This document shows, piece by piece, positions 12,527 through 25,476 of a stretch of 52,500 nt of DNA. Source of the DNA: Glandiceps talaboti (Eukaryota > Hemichordata > Enteropneusta > Spengelidae); assembly GCF_964340395.1 (NCBI RefSeq), contig NC_135558.1, positions 2,792,501-2,845,000 of the forward strand, given 5' to 3'. Positions within the stretch are counted from its first letter, which is position 1. Each line of letters opens with the position of its first letter. The position numbers and the translations under genes are program-made. A model generated the notes under the pieces. It had not been told where the DNA came from. It saw only the letters and a program-made list of their open reading frames with translations, and did no database searches.

Positions 12527-14381
12527 GTGGGAGTAAGATATATATCGTTTTATGTAATAGGCTATAGCTTCCAAGTTAATGCCCCAGTAACATAAATTGC
12601 AACTATTCTTGTTTCCTAACTTGTGTTCTCATTTTGACTTATTTTGTTGTGACATATTGAAGCATATACAATCTGACACCTTGTGTTCAAACCCTACTTG
12701 TATCCTACAACTGTACATTTTATTGTCAGGTGAGAATATATTCCATTTATTTTTGTATTGTTTAGGCGCAAACAATAAACAGTATACACACTTCCATCAG
12801 CGGCTACAATACAGTATAGACAACAACCTAGTAGGACTAATTGGCAGGATTGAACCGTACCCGATAAAGATTTGACGTATTTTCAACAGGCAAACTGGCG
12901 GAACGTTACAGCTAGCCACTAATCGTTTAATGTTATTCAATGACCCTTCATGGTTTTCTCATGCTAAGCTTAGAGACTAGATTTTGAAGTGTACAATTTA
13001 GACGATACCGTGGAAAGATAGTACCATGCAAATACATCGTAAAGAAGTAAAAACACAGGCCTAGTAATACGGCATTGTTCAAAACGCGCCGCTGGAAAAA
13101 ATATGCTCTTGATTGCGAGAGTGTGGAAATAGAACAGGAGAGAGAATTCCTGTTTAATATAAAGTGTAAATTTTGGTTCTTTGGTTATTTGACTGAATAA
13201 AGTGTACGTCCACAAAGTATTACAACAGGGTAGCCATACAGATGAACATATACTTAAAATCTGACTTTGCACTGATGATTTAAATAATGCTAAGCATGTT
13301 AATAATATCTGTCATTACCTGGTGATTATAGCTATGGTGAATTATATAATTTATGATTATACCTTTTTCAATAACCGTTTTACTGTCAAGGTCAGCATCT
13401 TATTTTTAAAATGACTCAAAATTATGCTAGATATAAATCACTGACAAGATCATCTTGACATTTGCCCTTGGTTTGGGAGTTCAAGGTCAAACGTATACAT
13501 GTAATTAGAACATGAGAATAATGCAATCTATTTAACAAAATATGATGGAAACATAGTGCGTTGTACTATAAATACACCATCCTTATGTGATTCTTGTGTA
13601 TGTGTTATGACAGTTATCTGTTAAACAGACAGCATGTCTTGGTCTAAGCGCTTTGCATCAAGGCGCCTTACGTAGAGAGTGCGTCTGAAAACAACATATG
13701 GCTATTACACGCTGGCCACGCTTCTGTGACTTTGATTTTACAGTGAATCTCGTGAGATAGCTAAGACAAATTTGACCTTGAATGTGACAATTTCAGTTTC
13801 AATCCTAATATTCTACCATATAATAAAGTACTTAATACTTGAACTTGACTTTATTAATCAAACTGCAACTTCTAATTATGTAGTCCTAAATTAAAGGAAA
13901 CGCTTACTGAAAAGATACAAAGTACTAATAAGTACATAAAGTACACTTCCATAACTGCACTGCTCCTTCTTACTTGGTATAAGAAACTCTTACTTTAAAA
14001 TCAGCAATGGAAAAATACAGAGTGATATCAAAGAGTTGTCTTTTTGGCCAGGAGAATTCTACCATGTTACAGTAAATTTCATTAGATACCACCAAAACTG
14101 TGTATCGCACAATTATTTTTTATATGTAATACTTAAAGACACTACAGTATTGGTAGATACGAACTCCACTTAAGACTTGTGGATTCATTACTGAAAACAA
14201 AATACGAGTACATTGAAGACTGGTACTGTCGTATACAGTTTGAATGGTTTACATCAAACTGAAAAGACTTCGGTGGTAACAATGTTTCTGTTAGTTTGTT
14301 CCTTTTTGTAATAGGACAGAATGTCTGAAGTGTTATCTACCCATATACTGTGGTATTGTAATACACATTGTTTCACCGATG
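12527..14381. other. Noncoding DNA, nothing recognised
   Basis: AT-rich sequence with short unrelated open frames (for example 12597-12875 + and 12970-13272 -) that resemble no known protein. Confidence 0.5.
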
Positions 14382-14580
14382 TCTGGTGAAACTGACAGTA
14401 TGTACAAGCCAGAGAGAAATTGGTAGAGTTTCTAAATTCCACTGTGAATCTGGTGAAACCGACAGTATGTACAAGTCAGAGAGAAATTGGTAGAGTTTCT
14501 AAATTCCATTGCGAATCTGGTGAAACTGACAGTATGTACAAGCCAGAGAGAAATTGATAGAGTTTCTAAATTCCAATGTT
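14382..14580. repeat. Three tandem copies of a 67-bp unit
   Basis: Copies start at 14382, 14449 and 14516, each beginning TCTGGTGAAAC and containing GACAGTATGTACAAG and AGAGTTTCTAAATTCCA. The copies differ at only a few bases, so the expansion is fairly recent. Confidence 0.95.
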
Positions 14581-16532
14581 TCGTTAACTATCTAAATAAC
14601 TCTGGCAACAATACAAAAAATCTAACCACATCAAAACCAATATGAGAGTACGTGACAAAATGGATGACTCATCTTCAATATATCTGATCAAAGTAGGTAT
14701 TATGCAAAGAATGGAGCCCATCCTGATATTATGGTTCTCCCTGAACGTTACTCTTTGTATATATTGGGGTGGACATAACCAAACGTGACTTGTGATATAA
14801 TATGCGTCTGTAATAACGTAAGGTGTGACAGGTATTAACAAATCCAATGTGTCTGCAATAAATTGGCTCAAAAATTTGCATCAATATTCAGTTTTCAGTA
14901 TTCTAGACTTGTCCTTTAATGTCAACGTCATCTCTTGTGGAAATGAATTTCACTCGGATAAATCGTTATTGGCGATACAGTATATATCACAGCCAACAAT
15001 CTAATTCCACGACCGTGCTAGAATTCCTCTACGGAAACAATTTCGTTTAGACCCGTACAAAAAGACTACGTGAGAATCACAATGGACAAGCCTTATACGA
15101 CATAGAGAACTAACACATTAACCGAACATCCATGATATTTTCATTTTTCGAAAAATAATCTACATTTCCGTGGTGTAAAAATGCTTAAAAACAAGGTAAG
15201 ACATAAACAAACATTTCTAACATTGCAAAGTGGTTTTTACTATCTAAGCCGGAAGAGTCGGTCAACAGAATATGAAATAAAAGGCTGTTGAATCAATCAT
15301 CGTCCCCCTCGTTATCTCACCATATATAGCCGGGGTAATTTTTTACGGTCCAATGATATGCAAATTGAGTGAGTATATTGAAACGCTTGTTACATGACGA
15401 TTTTCGATCATTATACATCATACTTTATTTACAAGGCTAACGTCTACTTATTCGTATTACTCTTAGAATTGCCGGTTTTTATTTCCGTGTTTTTTTTTAA
15501 TTTCAAAAGGACGAACTCATGTTATTCAAAATGCTTTTAATCCAAACTGAACACGAAACGAATTTAACAAAGATAAATTTGTAACTACATAACACATCGA
15601 CCAGGAAGGTCAGATGACTACAGGTTATGGCAGGCGTTGGCAAATGTAAAAAAAACACTAAATATTAATTACACAGCCTTCTTTCCCGGCTCTGTGGGGA
15701 GTATGTGTAAAAGCATTTGAATAATTTTATGGCTGACACACCATCACGACGAGTGATTAATTCCACTGAATTTTTTTTTCTTCTATTTTTAACCTAATTG
15801 GGAAAAAAATACGAAAAATGACACTAATGAAATATGTATCGAAAGGGCGCCAAACATTTAAATAAAATATTGTGGTTTAAAAATAAACGTTTTATTTGTG
15901 TAATGGATACATGATACACCCTTACAGGTAGTCTAACCTGAGAAGGCGGAAGTGACGTCAGTCAGTTTGTCGGTAGCTCAGACTGCCATAAGGGAGTGTT
16001 ATTTAGCAGTGGTGGAAAGACACAGTGTGACTGTAGTTGATTATTTGTATAGATGCTGTAAATCAGTGACACATCAACTACCTTAAGCTTGACATCAATA
16101 TGAAAATATTTATACAAACTCTATAATTTATTTGCCCATTTGTTATCCAAAGTAATAGTATTTATATTTAGTCTGTAAAGTAAAATATGATGAAAAACTT
16201 ACGTTTTAAAAATTGAATTAAATACTTGTTTACCAAACGACCAATCACAGACACACAACAAATTATTATTAATACTCATTCTTTAGAATTTCTTAACTGT
16301 TCACTCGCCTACGATAAAGCTTTCCACATTATGAATATATTTATCGGCAACCGATTTCAACACTATCTGTACAAATATACATGTCGTGGTTGTAAAGGTG
16401 TTAATAATCTGACATAAAAAGTGTGACAGCAAAGCTCTGTATAATCGAAACAAGTTACCATGAAATAAAACGTTATCCTGCTCGACAAAACTCCCAATAA
16501 AAATTACAATCACGAAACCTGAAACAAAACAG
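14581..16532. other. Noncoding DNA, nothing recognised
   Basis: No exon is supported. A CRE octamer lies at 15953-15960 within a slightly more GC-rich patch (15930-16000). Confidence 0.5.
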
Positions 16533-17225
16533 CTTACTAACACTGCTCAGTACATTTTATCATCTGAATCAACAAAATGCTGAAAAAAATGTTACTAACA
16601 CTGCTACATTTTATCGTCTGAATCAACAAAATGCTGAAAATGTTACTGACACTGCTACAATTTATCGTTTGAATCAGCAAAATGCTGAAAATGTTACTGA
16701 CACTGCTACATTTTATCGTTTGAATCAACAAAATGCTGAAAATGTTACTGACACTGCTACATTTTATCGTCTGAATCAACAAAATGCTGAAAATGTTACT
16801 GACACTGCTACATTTTATCGTTTGAATCAACAAAATGCTGAAAATGTTACTGACACTGCTACATTTTATCGTTTGAATCAACAAAATGCTGAAAATGTTA
16901 CTGACACTGCTACATTTTATCGTCTGAATCAACAAAATGCTGAAAATATTACTAACACTGCTACATTTTATCGTCTGAATCAACAAAATGCTGAAAATGT
17001 TACTAACACTGCTACATTTTATCGTCTGAATCAACAAAATGCTGAAAATGTTACTTACACTGCTACATTTTATCGTTTGAATCAACAAAATGCTGAAAAT
17101 GGTACTGACACTGCTACATTTTATCGTTTGAATCAACAAAATGCTGAAAATGGTACTGACACTGCTATCTACCTCAAAACAAATATTACTAACAGTGCTA
17201 CACCTTATCGTCTGGCTGGATAAAA
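16533..17225. repeat. 51-bp minisatellite, about 13 copies
   Basis: Copies start at 16567, 16621, 16672 and then every 51 bp to 17131, each beginning AATCAACAAAATGCTGAAAA and continuing TGTTACTGACACTGCTACAT. Because 51 is divisible by three, the array is open on both strands. The plus strand gives a 17-residue repeat (NQQNAENVTDTATFYRL, frame 16669-17223) and the minus strand a different one (LLIQTIKCSSVSNIFSI, 16537-17139). Neither has a signal peptide, flanking domain or splice context, so I treat it as a noncoding repeat. Confidence 0.9.
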
Positions 17226-18737
17226 AGATGACTATGGTTGTTATTACATTTTAAGGATACGGATAACGAAATAGTAGCTAATTCGCAGAAAATGTGGCAA
17301 TATTGGGAAGATATTTGTTGCATTAGAGGATAACATGTAGAAAATTTAGAAATAATTATGTCTAGCAAGACGATAAAATTACTTGTAATATTTAGTGATT
17401 TTGTCGAGTCAGACGACCTTCTGTTCTAGGATAATAACTTACTTTTTCAGTATATGTGTCGTGTTATTGTGTGGTGTAGCTAATGAACGTTGGACGACAT
17501 AATCATTTTAGTATACACTTGAAAATTTTGTCAGAAAAACATTGTAAGGACTCAATTGAGAACAATGGCATCTAATCAATGAGACACGATGGTATGTGAA
17601 TCCATGCGTTACAGATACATGGTACTATCATTGGGGACATCAACCATGTCGTTGAAGATGGTTTTTGCGTGGTTACATTAGTCATCATACCATTACAATT
17701 GTGTGACAAGTTAATCCCAATAATTAAGGAGTGGACTGTCACAACCAGGAAGTACTCGTAGTAGAAGTGAACCGTGTTGTTGTGTTTGATGTGTAAACGG
17801 AGAAAGGCTCATAACACGCACATTTTGAACCATAGTTAATGAATAAAATCGAGAATGTTTACTTAGAGGGTTTTTTCTTTTATCCTATGTATTTAATGGG
17901 GCCGAGAATATTATGAAATACTTCACGATTTTAAACTCTTCAATTTCGGAAATCAAAATATGAAGAGTTCTCTGCTAGACTATGTAAAGATGTCTGACAC
18001 GTGCAGTGACGTCATGGAAAGGACAGTCAAGGAGAGAGAAAACGAGGCATCCGCATGTCTAGGCAGAAAGGGGAAACGGGGCGAATCGGTTGACATGATG
18101 TACGGTGATTGCGATACCCTTGGGAAAGGATATGGTGACACACACTGGTGATACAAGACTATATAATATGCCTGAACGGTACACACTGTCCAACAGCACA
18201 CACACTGTCCAACGGCATACTCTGCCCATCGGTATACACTCTCAGACGGCATAATGATAGACTAGCATTATGCATACAGCCATATTACATCATGCGCAGT
18301 CATACTACAAACACATACCTACATGCACAACTTGCATGCTACATTCACTGACATAAATGTACTATCGGGGTACTACCATACTGCAAACACACATATGCAG
18401 CATGCACTGCATACATTGAAACTATGTATTCATTCCTATCCTGCATGAACATACATCTACTAAACGAAGTGACATGCTACACACCATGTCACACTGCATG
18501 TATATTACACAGATTCACAGCCAGAACTATGTCACACTCACAGACATACATGTATATCCAGCATGCACATACCTACCCCTGTACATGTGCTGCATACACG
18601 GCCATGTACACAAATGCATATACATTTATGCACTGCATACAGATATACATGTACAGAACACACATACATACACAAACAATTATGCACTGTAGACACAGAC
18701 ATGCACATGTTGCACATAGACACACTCACTGCCCGCA

Positions 18738-18739
<2 letters not shown>
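17226..18739. other. Noncoding DNA, nothing confidently recognised
   Basis: A plus-strand frame at 17960-18151 (63 codons, Glu/Lys/Gly-rich) contains a CRE octamer at 18007-18014 but lacks supporting sites. CATA/CACA-rich degenerate sequence begins about 18170 and leads into the TA arrays. Confidence 0.45.

Positions 18740-18803
<64 letters not shown>
18740..18803. repeat. (TA)n microsatellite
   Basis: About 32 TA units. Confidence 0.98.
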
Positions 18804-18808
<5 letters not shown>

Positions 18809-18925
18809 ACATACACACACACACATATGTATACATACATACATATACATGCACATATGTATGGTCAGTAAACAACACATATTGCCATACACGTAGGCAA
18901 AGCATGTGCATATTACATGAACATA

Positions 18926-18928
<3 letters not shown>

Positions 18929-19008
<80 letters not shown>

Positions 19009-19028
19009 TATATATATATATATATATA
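18929..19028. repeat. (TA)n microsatellite
   Basis: About 50 TA units with one TTATTTA interruption near 19003-19010. A perfect self-complementary tract of this length can extrude cruciforms. Confidence 0.97.
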
Positions 19029-19145
19029 CACACACATATATACACACACACACGTTACATGAAAAGAAAATGATACTTGAATTTTTGAAGTCATAAGAGT
19101 TCGACGCACTATTAGTACACACATACACACATATATACACATATA

Positions 19146-19253
19146 TACATACATACACACACACATACAATACATACATACATACATACATACATACATA
19201 CATACATACATACATACATACATACATACATACATACATACATACATACATAC
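19146..19253. repeat. (CATA)n microsatellite
   Basis: CACA/CATA units followed by a pure CATA run of about 20 units. Confidence 0.97.
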
Positions 19254-20013
19254 CTATCTATCCTATTGCACACATACACACACATATATATGTATCACAT
19301 ACACATGTACACATTAAGAGGAATAGGCCTAAAATTGCTGAATACACACATATACATATACCGCACTTTCTAGTATACGACATACAATTCAATAGACATC
19401 TGTCTAACAATATCAGACTTGATAATTTATTCTTGCACGTATAATACAGTGGGGTCATTCAGTAGAACATTGTCACATGCATTGAACATCGTAAAGAAGG
19501 GAGCATTTATTTGAGGCATATAAGGATTCGATGGCAAGAAATAGAAGCTAGTTGAGCAAAAGAAAGTATCACACAGAGTTTATTTGTAACATCTGTATCA
19601 AAGAGTCGTATTAACAATCGTTCATGTAATGAGAAAATAAAACGATACAAATAAAAAGTGAAACGTAAATAAGTAAATAGATTAGGGATAAATAAAAATG
19701 TAAATCCCAACGCCTTTCACCTTTGGCCATATGATGAGATCTGACATTGATGTGCACCTGTTACATCCTATTCACGTCATGTTATTTACAATGGCAATGT
19801 AATATATTTTTAGTTTCTTTTATACAATAATATCAGGTTATTTGTTTGATCTTGAGTACTTTGATCTCCTTTCCATTGAAAAAAATAATATTAGACTGTA
19901 AAGATACTTCAATGTTTTTGTTTTAGCTAATCTGAGCTTCTTTCATTTCTATAATCCCGTCGTAGTACAAACACAAATTAAAAGTACCGGTTTAAGGAAT
20001 CTAGAATTTTCTT

Positions 20014-20150
20014 GGGAGGTCGGAGTGACTCCATGTTAGGTGAGGAGGGGGTCAGAATGACTTCCATGTTAAGGAAGGGGAGGTCAGAGTGACTTCCATG
20101 TTAATGTAGGGGAGGTCAGAGTGACTTCCATGTTAGGGGAAGGGAGATCA
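20014..20150. repeat. Four-copy minisatellite, about 34 bp unit
   Basis: Each unit carries GGAGGTCAGAGTGACTTCCA or a close variant, then TGTTA and a G-rich linker of variable length (GTGAGGAGGGGG, AGGAAGGG, ATGTAGGG). Confidence 0.9.
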
Positions 20151-20435
20151 CAGAATTCAGAAAAGACTGCGAATTCTGAAGAAGTGGGTGAGTACAAGAA
20201 GAGATATATTTCCTATTTCAGTGTACTTATTATAATGACCTTTGAGGTCAGTATTCAACTCCTTTCATAGAGACTGACTTTAACACTCTTTCAAACCATG
20301 AAGCGGTGAAATCATGTTTCAAGACAGTTTTGTTAGAAACACAGCTTACCTAGTCATACTTAAGAATATATTTTTCTGATATTTTGTACATATTTATTTA
20401 ACAGCTTGTATATTTCCAAAAGAGTAACATTTAAG

Positions 20436-20476
20436 TTATGATACGATACGATATGATATGATGTGATATGATGAAA
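20436..20476. repeat. Degenerate (GATAT)n repeat
   Basis: ATACGATACGATATGATATG and variants, about eight pentamer units. Confidence 0.85.
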
Positions 20477-20778
20477 ATATTTATACAGCGCCCCATGTCA
20501 AGTAATGCTAAATGGCGCTTTACAGTAAATGCTGCCACAAATAAGCTCTCTGAAAAGGTGTGTCTCAAGTTTTGACTTGAAAGTCTAGGTGAAGATCGGA
20601 CAACGTTTGGCATTTGTGGCGACGTAGGTGAAAGACCAATCATCGTATGATGTACGTCTTGTGCATGGGAACCTTGAGTGTTATTTTGATATGAACGCAA
20701 AGGTTTTTAACTACGATAAGTTCAGCAAGATGCTTAGATGTTTAAATTTAACTCATGTAACTATAATGAATGAATTTC

Positions 20779-20880
20779 TGACTGACTGACTGACTGACTG
20801 ACTGACTGACTCAGTCACTTACTCACTCACTCACTCACTCACTCACTCACTCACTCACTCACTCACTCACTCACTCACTC

Positions 20881-20917
<37 letters not shown>

Positions 20918-20933
20918 ATTAATTAATTAATTG
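20779..20933. repeat. Mosaic tetranucleotide array GACT-CACT-TACT-TAAT
   Basis: Four homogeneous blocks follow one another: GACT (20779-20811), CACT (about 20817-20881), TACT (20882-20916) and TAAT (20916-20932). Neighbouring blocks differ by one or two substitutions, as if successive point mutations had each been amplified. Confidence 0.97.
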
Positions 20934-21934
20934 TTCTCTGATCGTCGTTCATTGTTACATATCATAATTTCCTCGTATTATGTCGGTTAGTCACTATGAC
21001 TTCCATGTGAGGCTACGTTATTTTTATTCATCCATCTATGCTCAGTAGAGTTGCCAGACGGCTGATGTATTTGCATAAAATCATGTCTGTCATTATGTGC
21101 TTGTGTTTTCGCCAAATTAGCTTAGCGCTTTCCTTTTTTTCAACTTTTAATGGTTACTGTATTACAGGACAAAAATTGCTTTGAATTTGATTTGAATTTT
21201 GTTATTTTTATCGTCTTTCAATGTATATCATTATTGTTATCAAAATTAGAGATGTTCAAATTGAACGACAAAAGAACAAAAATAGTTTTGATTTGGATAT
21301 TAAGTTTAGAATAATTTGAATCTTTTTAGTTCGTCTTTCAGTGTAACTAGTATTCTACGATAGCGTTTTTATTGAATATCCACGAAGCCAATTGAGACGT
21401 ATTGTTGGGGTGTTCGAGTGCATGTACTCATTGAGACTGTATAGTTCTATGTAACAATAGTACAAGTATGTTCTAAGCGCATGACGACCCTCCGATTAAG
21501 TCTACTAACATCAACCGGTTCCATATAGACCTCTAAACATTACTAAAAGGTATTTAAAGCAGTTTGTCTGCAAAGATTTAGATAGAGACCCTTTCTGGTT
21601 TACATAATTGTGCAATCATTTTATGATTGCATTGTTTAGTGTACCGAAACACTAGTTTGGGGATTTTTGCATTCCGGTTGTTTTTTTTAATTGAAATAAA
21701 TGGATGGCTTTTCTAGGTATCTTCATAGACAATTGTGGTATGAAATGCTAGTCCTAAAATGCAATTATGGATGAGTATTAAAAGGGGAAGAAATGTCAAC
21801 ATACTGGGGAGGGATTCTTTCCGTTATTGACTGGGAAAAGTGTTTTAGATAGTCGTTATTTTTTTTATCATATTTGGCATCCCTACTGGGGGCAACACCC
21901 TATACTGTAGGCTGAAAAGTCATTTAACATTTTT

Positions 21935-22135
21935 TCAAATGCCACCTTTTTCAAGGTTATTTCTGACTTCGTAACATGCATTGTGGCCAAGATATGGGCA
22001 CTCTCCAAATATTAAAAACGACCTGTTTGTATGGGACAATTTCTTCACGTCACAGTGACTCATACCAAAACAGATGTCGTGTTGAATGATATCTATGAAC
22101 AGCATGGCGTTTACTGTTAATTGTGAACCGACGAT
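21935..22135 (-). CDS. Weak candidate terminal exon, unknown protein
   Basis: After a possible acceptor (taccatgcag) there are 66 codons and a stop in phase 0, beginning IVGSQLTVNAML and ending YEVRNNLEKGGI. It has five Cys and four His residues, but I recognise no domain. It is phase-compatible with the candidate exon at 22677-22485, with an implied intron of about 350 bp. The acceptor lacks a strong pyrimidine tract, so it may be a chance frame. Confidence 0.2.
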   Translation of the reverse strand: MVGSQLTVNAMLFIDIIQHDICFGMSHCDVKKLSHTNRSFLIFGECPYLGHNACYEVRNNLEKGGI

Positions 22136-22484
22136 CTGCATGGTACTTAGTATCTATGGTTACCAACCATTTAGGAAGGAAGGCATCTCCATGCCAAATC
22201 ATAGTAATTTATTAAGCTATTCCTCGCCTAAAATTAAGTGGAAATCCCCTCAAATTTGAGACACTCGAAAATGAATGTAATAGTCTTATTATAGTGAGTT
22301 AATAACGGCGGCTTGAAGCGACAGGGTGCAAAGAAATGCTCAATTTCAAAAAATGACACCAGAGACAGCAATAGTATGTACCACGTGGGGACTCATAGTG
22401 TTATTACATAAGGAAGAAGATTAATGGTTTAAATATATTATAAATAGCGTTGAATTCAAAACTGAATTAGTATGACCTTCACAC

Positions 22485-22677
22485 CTCGTCATGATCACAA
22501 GGTAGATATTTTAATATAGGGAAGGCATGAATGTTGACACAATGTTTGTAGTCTGTACATGCCAATCGATGCATCAAATCATCAAAAACGCTTTCTTTCT
22601 TTAATATAGTTTGAACTGAGAAGGCATTTATGTCCAAATCAACAGTCATCAAGATGTCACAATTTTCTTCCATGTGA
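22485..22677 (-). CDS. Weak candidate internal exon, unknown protein
   Basis: The acceptor ttctcctttccag is good. One base then completes a codon, and 64 codons run open to the donor GACGAG|GTGTGA, ending in phase 0. The peptide begins HMEENCDILMTVDL and contains YKHCVNIHAFPILKYL. Composition looks protein-like, but no family is recognised. The region just upstream carries AAGATGGCGGC-type (YY1-like) sequence. A further minus-strand frame at 23399-23157 (80 codons) lies upstream. Confidence 0.25.
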
Positions 22678-22864
22678 CTGGAAAGGAGAATTATAAAGAT
22701 GGCCGCCATGATGTCGAAATAAAAACGTTAACATGCAGCATTTTAGATGAATGCTGTCCTTCAAATGTTACAACCATAAATGTTAATCTGGTATGGCCCA
22801 GTAAGTCGCTGAATCTATTGCAATGTGACACATTTACATCCCTAGAGACAGATTCTCTACTCCA

Positions 22865-22878
22865 GTAACCATGGCAAC
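22865..22878 (+). promoter_or_regulatory. RFX X-box motif
   Basis: GTAACCATGGCAAC matches GTNRCCNNRGYAAC at every fixed position. RFX factors regulate ciliary genes in animals. No ciliary gene is visible nearby. Confidence 0.4.
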
Positions 22879-24441
22879 CTGAATATGGGAAACATGATTT
22901 GGATACTAACGAGCTCCCGATGCTATCAACATCAAGACGTAATTAGTAGCCTTTTCCAGAGTTGTTTGATTTAGCCACGGAAACAAAAAAAGCACCAGTC
23001 GGCGTATTCAGTGTATTTATTTTTTTATTTGAACGAGAGGCCGATAGCCTTCATGGCGGCAATTCAATATGTCAGTGTCACCTGTTCTTTTGATTTCAAT
23101 ACTGTTATGAAAACATTAAGATATTAATTTCAAATGAACGACTGATACAGTAACAGTTACTTCGACCAATATTTCGTGTATCCTACAATTGTACCGACAG
23201 TTACCCCCTCATCCCTTATGCGTGAATGATTACTGGTTTTCATAGCTCTTAGGCTAAGCATAGTTTTAACGCTGTGGTTAACAAATTCAAAAGAAGGGCT
23301 CGTCTTTACAAATATTGATAAACAACTATCGTGTTTTTGAAAAAAATACTGGAATATAAATTTCCCAGTTACACCATTTAAATTGACATCGGTCACCATG
23401 AACCATCACCGCGTAACTAATCTGTGATGACGTCATCGGCAGTCCATTTGACAGGATACACGACTAATTACTAATTTAGGAGATGCCTACAATCAACTAA
23501 GCCCCAGGCTAAGATCGAGGAAGGAGAATAAATCGTCTGATTTCATTTTTTAATTAATAATACTCATTCCAATACTCAGTGTTTGTCTTCTGAATAACAT
23601 CAATAATTCAGTCTAAAATATCAGTGTTTGAATATAATACTACTAGAACTATTAATAAACTATTAACAGATTATGTTTAGTGTAGATAATGATGTCGGTG
23701 GAAATTACCAACAATATACATAATGACCCCAATTAATTAATTAATTAATTAATTAATGAGTAATACAGAGGTGTGGTCAAATGTGATAAACATGGCTGAA
23801 CACCTTAGCATGTGACACAGTATGGGGTGGTTCCTAATAGTAATGTAAAGTAGAATAGATGTAGGTTTTTCATGGGAAGATGGAACTCTAAACGACAAAT
23901 TGTAAAGGCATGGGTAATAAAGAAATGTCTGTACAGATTCGTCATTTTAAACTGACTACCCAATTATATTATATATTACATAGAGTTGTCCGTTACTCAT
24001 CTCCGTATGTAGTAATATATTGAAGTGCCAATAACATTACATATTGTATATTTGTGCTCACCAATGATGTTTATTCTTACTTTTGTGAAAGTTAAGGCTA
24101 AGCAATGAGGTATACTCTTACATACACATATTAACACTGTATCTCCTACTGACATGAAACATGCACGTACCAATATTCATTCCGTGAAATAAATCTAAAT
24201 GTTTCATATAAAAAACCAAGAAAGCTTTCCTCCTGCCTGCCACACTACACATTAGCCTTAAAATTGGGAAAAAATATGTTTGTCACATCATGTATGGAAT
24301 CAAAATGAAACCGTGCCTAGTGGTTTCCCAACTGGATCATTTACTATTCATTGGGGTGTCAAATTTGGAATAATTATCAGAATGGGTACTTTTAGACCAC
24401 ATTTATCGGTCGACAAAATCTGAACAGAAATACACGACAAT
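22879..24441. other. Noncoding DNA with one unassigned minus-strand frame
   Basis: The minus-strand frame 23399-23157 (80 codons, MVTDVNLNG...YTKYWSK) starts about 30 bp downstream of a CRE octamer (23428-23435). A GGGG|GTAACT donor-like site lies inside it. No homology recognised. Confidence 0.35.
23729..23758. repeat. (TTAA)n microsatellite
   Basis: Seven AATT/TTAA units. Confidence 0.9.
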
Positions 24442-24681
24442 AATAGGGAACTTGCAATCCAGACTGAGCATGCTCAGACGCAAAGGACTATGGGATTATC
24501 TGTGGTTATCGTAATACCTAATCTGGAGCTACTGATAAAATTAACCTCCCACAATTGTCAGGGTAACTATGAATTGATTATTTGTGGTTACAAAAAGTGT
24601 ATCAATACTAATGGATTAGAATTTATTATCACATTTCCCATGATGCAACATTGAACATGGCGGGTTTGCAAGTTCCCTATT
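24442..24681. mobile_element. Candidate MITE with 16-bp perfect terminal inverted repeats
   Basis: AATAGGGAACTTGCAA (24442-24457) is matched exactly by TTGCAAGTTCCCTATT ending at 24681, giving a 240-bp element. Subterminal GGACTATGGGAT and TTTCCCATGATG are also partly inverted. There is no coding. A TA or short palindromic target duplication is possible but cannot be separated from the ends. Confidence 0.72.
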
Positions 24682-25354
24682 GCCATGGTGGAGTAGGGAT
24701 CGTGTACCTACAGATAAATTCTGATAAACTGTGAAATACGGAAGCCAAGGAAAATAGAGACCCAAACATACTCTGTGAAAAATTACAAAATTTGCCCCAA
24801 GTATGACGTATATAAATAAATGGTATCATGTAGGCAAGCCTAGGACCATGTAGAGGCTGTACCTACATACTTCACTGCATGTATGTTACATGTGGGGAAA
24901 GTGGTCAATGTTTTAGGCACACACCAAGCGATGGTCTGAGTAAGTTACAGGTGCATTTTAAACTCAATATCTGATAAAATTGTCTTAAGAGTTATTGGTT
25001 TACATTTGGCTTCACATCCAAATTATTGAATAGAAAACAACAACTTTCCATTAATTAAGTACATGAAGAAATACACCAAGGTAACATTTTATACAAATGT
25101 GAAAGACACGTGACCTTTGATCCTTATCATCTCGATACTATGATGCGTTAGATGTTATTCCTAAAGATACGACTTATCCTCAATCTTCAGTGGGAATGTA
25201 TCAATGACATTCTGCTACAATAGACTCTTTTGACACCTGCCCACCCTATTACAACTCGATGCAAGCTATTCTGTAGATGACCTTCAGTACATGTCGTTTT
25301 GATTTTATCTCATGTTATCTGAAATCAAATCATATCAAATCATACATGCACATG

Positions 25355-25365
<11 letters not shown>

Positions 25366-25385
<20 letters not shown>

Positions 25386-25387
25386 TA

Positions 25388-25475
<88 letters not shown>
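25366..25475. repeat. (CA)n/(TA)n compound microsatellite
   Basis: CGCG and CA units, a short ATAATTA spacer, then about 42 TA units. Confidence 0.97.

Positions 25476-25476
<1 letters not shown>

Noticed and set aside
16533-17225. CRISPR-like array
   Set aside because: Units are directly tandem with no spacers, and the DNA is eukaryotic.
17960-18151. 63-codon plus-strand frame (Glu/Lys-rich)
   Set aside because: No supporting splice site or homology; the opposite strand is equally open.
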